A stretch of DNA of 22,673 nucleotides from Chara braunii (taxonomy: Eukaryota; Streptophyta; Charophyceae; Charales; Characeae). The translations under genes and the position numbers were made by a program. Shown piece by piece: positions 18,106 to 22,673 of the stretch. Every line of letters starts with the position of its first letter. Positions within the stretch are counted from its first letter, which is position 1. The stretch is from assembly GCA_003427395.1 (NCBI GenBank), contig BFEA01000707.1, positions 85,675-108,347 of the forward strand. Direction: 5' to 3'. Under the pieces are notes generated by a model. That model was given only the letters and a program-made list of their open reading frames with translations, was not told the DNA's origin and did no database searches.

Positions 18106-18393
18106 TTTTCCAATCAACCTTTCGCCCCTTTGTATTGGCCTCTCTTGTAAGCATTTCCATGGTTGGGTTTGTGTGGAGACCATGAAGGGGCTAATATCTC
18201 CGGGTCTAGGAGGCGTCTAGGGCCCCAGGCTCCACAAAATCCATTGATTCCCCGGGTGGGTCAGACAGGGTCTCAGTCAAGGACTCGTCCAGCCTATACT
18301 CCCCAATGCTACCACTAATTTCTTTGGCAGGGGAGTTCTCCATCTTGGCTTCGGGGTCCGTCTCAGTCCAGTTCTATCTCCTCTTCAGTGTAC
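18106..18393 (-). other. Inter-ORF region of the LINE
   Basis: Between the end of ORF1 (18394) and the endonuclease, no clear coding region is seen on either strand. It may include the degraded N-terminus of ORF2. Confidence 0.4.
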
Positions 18394-19291
18394 TCATTTT
18401 TGTAGTCTCTCCAGGCCTATTGCATAGGCCCTGGAGTCTAAATCAGCATCCCCACTAAAAAAATTGTCGGTAATCAGAACAGCCAGTGAGGCGGCCTGCA
18501 GTTCCGCGGGAATGCCATTTCCTGACAGCACGCTGTAGGGAATGGTTGTCACCGTGTCCCAAGGCCGCCATCTCATTCCTCCTTTCAGCTTGGTGCCCTC
18601 CGACATTTTTGCAATGAGGGGGGTGGAAGATCTGGGGTCAGAATTGGCCTGGTCCTTTTGGGCGTCAGTGAGGTCTGTCCGATCATACTGGTCATCTTGC
18701 AGTGCTGGTTGAGCGCCGTCGTCCTGCTGAGTTGTCGGGGTGCCTGTTACAAAAATGCCTAGGGGGAATGCCATTGTGATCTTTTCTTGCAGGATGGTTG
18801 CCACGTTCTGCCCTTCGTCGATCCTGGGAATCGCGAAGGACACATCTGTGGCAACCTGCTATTCTTTTGCCTTCTCCACATAGCGGGCAGCCAAAAGTGG
18901 GCGGGTTCCCATCAGAGTTAACCTTGCTGATTTGGGTGATTCCAGCACATGGGGGGCCTTGCCTTCTGCTATGTGCTTGAGGGAGGTGAACTCGGGCTCA
19001 TACGGTATTCAGTTTCTTGAGCTTGTCCGACCGAGCCTCTACTACCGCAATTTTCTGTTCGAGTTTAGCCCTGACTGTTTTTTTCTGCACTCTCAGATTC
19101 TGATTGATTTGTGCTGAATCCTTTTTTTTTCTGATTGATGGTTCCGACAGTTTCAGCAGATTGTTGGTTATCGACTGTCTAAGGATAAACCTTCCCGTTT
19201 TATCTACCCTAACCCATCCCTTCTCCCGCACCCCCCCCGGCCCATGGTGGAGCCAAAATAAGACCCTGATCCTCAGACCCCCTAAGACCAA
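18394..19291 (-). pseudogene. LINE ORF1-like protein: coiled coil and CxxC-x8-CxxC knuckle
   Basis: The first piece (19291-18998) ends in a Lys/Glu/Leu-rich helix (KKKDSAQINQNLRVQKKTV onward) that looks like a coiled coil. A TGA at 18998-19000 breaks it, but the same frame goes on to a zinc-ribbon-like CPLCGEGKRIAGCHRC (18889-18842). Just after it the protein-like sense moves to another frame (18843-18394): IPRIDEGQNVATILQEKITM, LGIFVTG and an acidic, Gln/Asp-rich linker, then WRPWDTVTTIPYSVLSG. Position upstream of the endonuclease, coiled coil and Cys pairs fit an RNA-binding LINE ORF1, but I recognise no exact family. Confidence 0.55.
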
Positions 19292-19443
19292 GCACTCAAG
19301 CAGCCCTCCCTATGGCCCTATCCAGCACAACTATAGACCTAGACCCCTTGGGCGGTGTGCAGACAGTGTCTGTAAATCTTACCATGTGTTGTCCCAAGGG
19401 GTGTGTTGTGCGTTATGAAAGCGCTTCCGGTGTACGTGCGCGA

Positions 19444-19521
19444 GGCAATGGAGTTTTGAACCCACAACGTCGTGCCACAATGCGCATTTCCAACGGTGCT
19501 CTAACCACTGAGCTAACTGCC
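19444..19521 (-). other. tRNA-like sequence with Pol III A and B boxes
   Basis: On the minus strand the start GGCAGT(T) pairs with the end ATTGCC as an acceptor stem. A textbook D arm follows (GCTC AGTGGTTA GAGC), containing a perfect A box TAGCTCAGTGG, and later a B box GGTTCAAAAC. The anticodon arm does not fold: the segment CCGTTGGAAATGCGCATTG gives no 5-bp stem. So it is a tRNA pseudogene, a tRNA-derived SINE head, or an intron-bearing or divergent tRNA. It lies at the inferred 5' end of the LINE, on the same strand. Confidence 0.6.
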
Positions 19522-19559
19522 ATCCACCATTCTCTTTCACTCTTCTAGGTCACAATCAT

Positions 19560-20410
19560 TAATTTGTGTTTTCTGTATGCTTAATACTTTCTGTTGATTT
19601 CTTAGGCGTCAACTCTGTTTCCATTTCCTCGCAAAAAAATGGAACCTCATCATTGTGATTTGCTGTCACTCGGTCATTTCCAACATGGCAATAATCACGG
19701 GCCAGGTGAGCACTCTTTCCAAAATTCCTACCCACACTCGATTGCCATCTTCATTTGGTGATTTTCTTTCCCTGTTGCATTCATGGTTCGTTCTTTTCTG
19801 CCTTTGTTTACCCTTTACGCTCGAGTGCATTTTGCAGATCTTTCTCTTTATATCTAGCACAGTCTCACGACCTCTTGTATTTTCCGATCTGCCGCCCACC
19901 CTATGGCTTTTTCTCCCAGTCATTGCATCATCTACCATACTCCGTTCTGAAATGGGTAGAGACACACTGGCCCTTCTTGTTATTACAGGCAGCCCACTGA
20001 ACATCTTCATTCTATAACTTGTCTAGCCAGACAGCTGGATTCTCTGTGTGGTGTCTGGACCATAGCCATGCTTGCTTTGCGGACTTGGCTCGCAAGTTCC
20101 TAAATTGGTGAGTAAATGGTGGCATTTGCTGACCACGGTCTTCCATTCCCTCCATTTCCATGTGACCAACCGGAAGTGCTATGCAGTCTCTAATATTGGT
20201 ATAAGGTGGTAACTGATCGCATTACGTAGCTGAAATTGACCTTTGCAGAACATGTTGAAACTTGAAACGCTTCAGAAAGGAGAAGCCACACTCTATGAGA
20301 TGTCCAAAGTCCCAGTAGTTCAGTGTCATGTTGTTGGGAAGATCATGGGATGGTTCAGTCATATGGGAAGATATAAGTGCTCACCCTTTCATGCGTTTGT
20401 TCCTGTGTGT
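19560..20410 (+). other. Possible intron/exon sequence of a host gene, unidentified
   Basis: Splice-like signals occur on the plus strand: CCAG|GTGAGC at about 19705, a pyrimidine-rich TTTTGCAG at about 19838, AAATTG|GTGAGT at about 20110, and TTTGCAG before 20250. Short open stretches between them (for example LDHSHACFADLARKFLNW before 20110, and KLETLQKGEATLYEMSKVPV with VVGKIMGWFSH near 20250-20360) look protein-like. I recognise no protein, and exon limits are guesses. Confidence 0.3.
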
Positions 20411-20414
20411 GCAG

Positions 20415-20495
20415 AAACTTGCAGAAGCTTTTAGACGGCTAAGAAGGGCTGGGAGGATAGGCGAGTTTGTGAGTGTGCATGTCAACACCCGTCAT
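20415..20495 (+). pseudogene. Candidate 27-codon exon, faintly like a second-largest RNA polymerase subunit
   Basis: Flanked by GTGTGTGCAG| and |GTAAGC, this is exactly 27 codons in phase 0, reading KLAEAFRRLRRAGRIGEFVS then VHVNTRH. The LRRxGxIxxFVSV pattern recalls the segment of Rpb2/Rpc2-type subunits before the DGGRxxRPL block, and a GKIMGW word shortly upstream could be the preceding 'NG.I.G' segment. The next open stretch (20554-20690) does not show the DGGR block, so the gene is broken, misread or different. Resemblance is judged from memory of the family, not from a search. Confidence 0.35.
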
Positions 20496-20553
20496 GTAAG
20501 CTCCTCTTATTCTCGTTTACTCTTTCATTGGATTGTCTTGATGAAATTACCAG

Positions 20554-20690
20554 AGATTGCAGAGCAATGACACCACATTGGCCATTAACAGAGCCCTGAG
20601 CAGCCAGAGCCAGCCTACCAACAGGTGGTGGACACCCAATGGCGAATTGTTGGTATCCACAAGAAAGATCAACGAGAATATGGCTTCTTC
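20554..20690 (+). other. Candidate exon running into a trinucleotide microsatellite
   Basis: It follows ATTACCAG| after a 58-bp putative intron and stays open in the same phase (RLQSNDTTLAINRALSSQSQ then PTNRWWTPNGELLVSTRK), then enters the CTT/CCT repeat at 20684, where it would encode Ser/Pro runs. No family is recognised. The repeat may have expanded inside or next to an old exon. Confidence 0.25.
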
Positions 20691-20834
20691 TTCTTCTCCT
20701 CCTCCTCCTCCTCCTCCTCCTCCCTCTCCTCCTCCTCCTTCTTCTTCTTCTTCTTCTTCTTCTTCTTCTTCTCCTTCTCCTTCTCCTCCTCCTCCTCCTC
20801 CTCCTCCTCCTCCCCCCTCCCCCTCCCCCTCCCC
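20684..20834. repeat. (CTT)n/(CCT)n microsatellite
   Basis: About 150 bp of alternating blocks of CTT and CCT ending in CCCCCT units, a pure pyrimidine strand. Long Ser-, Leu- or Glu-rich ORFs across it are artefacts. Confidence 0.95.
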
Positions 20835-21042
20835 ATGTGTGTTCTGGTAACGAGGGATCTTTCTTCCATGTATGTCCCCTGCGCTCCTCCCCCTCCTCCT
20901 CCTCCTTCTTCTTCTTCTTCTTCTTCTTCTTCTTCTTCTTCTTCTTCTTCTTCTTCTTCTTCTCCTCCTCCTCCTCCTCCCCCCTCCCCCTCCCCATGTG
21001 TGTTCTGGTAACGAGGGATCTTTCTTCCATGTATGTCCCCTG
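20821..21042. repeat. Duplicated unique segment between the two pyrimidine microsatellites
   Basis: A 61-bp segment (20821-20881) containing CATGTGTGTTCTGGTAACG and GGGATCTTTCTTCCATGTAT recurs without change at 20982-21042, each copy at the right end of a CTT/CCT array. The array plus its flank was duplicated in tandem, with a period of 161 bp. Confidence 0.9.
20884..20995. repeat. Second (CTT)n/(CCT)n microsatellite
   Basis: About 110 bp: CCT units, then about 20 CTT units, then CCT and CCCCCT units. It repeats the layout of the first array. Confidence 0.95.
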
Positions 21043-21248
21043 TGTGCATCTCACCATGTGGGATTATGTGAGTGTGTGCTGAGTTGTGAGTCTGATGAGT
21101 CAGATTGCATTGTTGTTTCTCCTGCGAATATGACAACACACGCGCCAGAGTCATACACACACAAAGTCCGATGAAACAGTCTGGCACAGTCGTGCCGTTT
21201 TTTCGTGTTGTGTGTGGCAAACATGACAACACACGCGCACGCGCGCGC

Positions 21249-21255
21249 CATGTGC

Positions 21256-21353
<98 letters not shown>

Positions 21354-21362
21354 CACATGTGC
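21249..21362. repeat. Compound (TG)25(AG)22 microsatellite between palindromes
   Basis: A TG run (21259-21308) passes directly into an AG run (21309-21352). It is bounded by palindromes CATGTGCACATG (21249-21260) and GCACATGTGC (21353-21362), and preceded by alternating GCGCGC/ACACGC. Alternating purine-pyrimidine DNA may adopt the Z form and the AG tract a triplex; this follows from composition. Confidence 0.93.
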
Positions 21363-21861
21363 ATGCAAGTGTGATCATGAGTGTGAAACACATCTCAAGT
21401 AGCCCCAGCATGGTACGAAAAACTCCGTCTGATTTTAAAGTAAGGACCATGCACCATACCACCGCATCACCTCAGGAGGAGAACACGCATGTGAGTTAGT
21501 TGAGTCCAAAGACAATCCTTCAGGTACTACACCCAAACAGGTCACACGAGAAAAAAGAGACAGGAGTACCAGTACAACTAGAACACTGACAAACAGCACG
21601 AGGCAGTGAAGTAAGAGGCAAACAAACGACAATGAAGCTAAAGGCATGAGGCAACAAGTGGCAGCAAGTGACACAGGGTGGAGGCTTGGGGGAGGCGGGT
21701 GGGTAGGGAGAAAGTGGCGTAGGCTGGAGGGCATGGGGGAGGTGAGTTGGCAGACAAACAGCTCTAGGCAAGGAAAAGGCAACAAGCCAAGAAGCAGCAA
21801 GGCAAAGAAACAACAAGGCAGACAAACACAAAGCGGAAAAAAAGAAAAAAAACTGATGATG

Positions 21862-21965
21862 GATTATTTCATCAGAAGACTTGCTGGTGGAATAGGAACC
21901 GGACTGACGCTCCCCATCATGGAAGTGGGGCCAGGGCCATAAGGACCTGAGATTGTTTCATCAGA
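21862..21965 (+). mobile_element. 72-bp LINE-3'-UTR module flanked by 15-bp direct repeats
   Basis: Positions 21878-21949 match, in LINE sense, the module at 396-467 and 1949-2020 (minus strand), with 65 of 72 bases the same as the 396-467 copy. It contains GGTGGAATAGGAACCGGACT and GCCAGGGCCATAAGGACCTG. Outside the 72 bp the similarity stops. GATTATTTCATCAGA (21862-21876) and GATTGTTTCATCAGA (21951-21965) bracket it with one base between on each side, 14 of 15 identical, like a target duplication. Confidence 0.65.
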
Positions 21966-22087
21966 GTTGCACCGACTCATCAGAAGGCTAAACCCTCGAC
22001 AATCTGCGGCATCCCAATATTGATGCTTTGGGTCATGAAACCCTTGACCCTTGTAAATGTAGACTGCCCACAAGGAACAACACAAGC

Positions 22088-22420
22088 GGAACATAGCAGC
22101 AGGAAACGACTCAGCGAAGAAACAGGCAACGCTGCTGGGGCAACACAACTGCACAACGCCAAGCGAACTGTATGGAACGACAGCACAAGCGGATGGGAAG
22201 CACAGCAACAGCTCAGTGAAGCACGAGGCAACATCAACAGAGCAGCGAAACTACACGGCACACAAGCAAAGAAGGGGGATGGGTAGCGAGGCAACAGCGC
22301 AGTGGAGCACAAGGCAACACCAACAAGGCAACTAGACTGCACGGGAAACACACCAGCTACAAAGAACGGCAAGCGGGATGGGCAGCGATGGAGCACAGAC
22401 AAGGCAGTCCACACATCCAA
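22088..22420 (+). repeat. Degenerate tandem repeat, units of ~86-103 bp
   Basis: Unit starts are marked by AAGCGGA or GGATGGG words at about 22088, 22191, 22277 and 22376 (spacing 103, 86, 99). They are followed by AGCAACAGC-like, GTGAAGCACGAGGCAACA-like and CAACTAGACTGCACGG-like words in the same order. Identity between units is moderate. Confidence 0.6.
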
Positions 22421-22673
22421 CATGGAACAAAGCCATCCAAGACCTACTTACATCACAAGAAGAACCCTGCAGGCTGTTGGTTTCCACCACCCGCTGAGCG
22501 AGGAAGCCACACACACGGACGCCTATTGTCACTGATAGACGATATGCACCACAGACATCACAGACAGAGTGGTTCCCCTTAGAGTCCTGCAGGCACTCTT
22601 AAACAACAGACCACCGACTGTTTAGCACTTCTTAAACGTGCTCACTCAGACACACAGAAAGTACTTCAAAAAA
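22421..22673. other. Right window edge, nothing recognised
   Basis: No coding region, repeat or signal I can support. Small ORFs overlap on both strands. Confidence 0.4.

Larger units (their letters stand above)
1734..19435 (-). mobile_element. Near full-length, degenerate LINE (non-LTR retrotransposon), interrupted by an LTR element
   Basis: Read on the minus strand the order is ORF1 (about 19291-18394), ORF2 endonuclease (about 18105-17325), linker, reverse transcriptase (5347-3639), zf-RVT and C-terminal tail (3542-2441), 3' UTR (2440-1756) and a 22-nt poly-A tail (T run 1734-1755). The 5723/16914 break is filled by an LTR retrotransposon; without it and one target duplicate the LINE is about 6.5 kb. 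The 5' limit of about 19435 is inferred from a candidate target duplication (GCGAGGCAA at 1723-1731 and 19440-19448). Several in-frame stops and frameshifts show that it is dead. The domain order (APE-type endonuclease, RT, zf-RVT) fits plant L1-type LINEs. Confidence 0.85.
21500..22420 (+). repeat. T-poor A/G/C-rich region with GGCAACAAG-type words
   Basis: From about 21500 the plus strand is rich in CAGCAA, AGGCAA and ACAAGG words and poor in T, interrupted by a G-rich patch (21670-21740) and by a T-richer stretch at about 21855-22070. ORFs on both strands follow from the scarcity of stops and look like no protein. It could be old satellite or repeat-derived transcript sequence. Confidence 0.45.

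Noticed and set aside
21267-21352. Array of short repeats as a CRISPR
   Set aside because: These are simple dinucleotide runs without spacers, in eukaryotic DNA.
20482-21391. ORFs of up to 240 codons rich in Glu, Lys, Arg, Leu, His/Thr or Ser
   Set aside because: They are translations of CTT/CCT, TG and AG microsatellites in different frames and strands.

Overview
The window is eukaryotic repeat DNA that looks like the genome of a plant-lineage (streptophyte) organism. The support is three exact CTAAACC telomere-type units, a plant-style LINE with a C-terminal zf-RVT zinc region, a chromodomain-bearing Ty3/Gypsy element primed by initiator-Met tRNA, and long microsatellites. A charophyte alga is possible, but the species call is inference only. 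No intact host gene was found.

The main structure is a nest of retrotransposons. A LINE lies on the minus strand from about 19435 (5' end) to 1734 (poly-A tail, seen as a T run on the plus strand). Its order is ORF1 (coiled coil plus a CxxC...CxxC knuckle), endonuclease, reverse transcriptase, zf-RVT region and 3' UTR. An 11,185-bp LTR retrotransposon (plus strand, 5724-16908) is inserted in its ORF2. That element has 357- and 369-bp LTRs, TG...CA ends and a perfect 5-bp target duplication (GCTGA). Removing it leaves a LINE of about 6.5 kb, a normal full length. The LTR element carries gag, protease, RT, RNase H, integrase and chromodomain, all broken by stops and frameshifts and with several catalytic residues changed. 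It probably contains a further non-LTR 3' fragment with a poly-A tail (15608 to about 16170).

Left edge (1-1733): short poly-A-ended units and a second, 5'-truncated copy of the same LINE 3' UTR, then a GC-rich stretch without genes. Right edge (19.4-22.7 kb): a tRNA-like sequence at the LINE 5' end, exon-like segments of an unidentified gene (one faintly like a second-largest RNA polymerase subunit), long CTT/CCT, TG and AG microsatellites, and a T-poor degenerate tandem-repeat region.

The most unusual signal is a 72-bp module shared by both LINE 3' UTR copies. It recurs about 20 kb away on the opposite strand (21878-21949), where 15-bp near-perfect direct repeats bracket it as if it had moved alone. 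Other signals are four 13-nt ACCCC-NN(N)-GGGGT palindromes in the LTR-element leader, three CACGTGGC G-boxes, and a possible insertion of the LINE at the 3' end of a tRNA-like gene.
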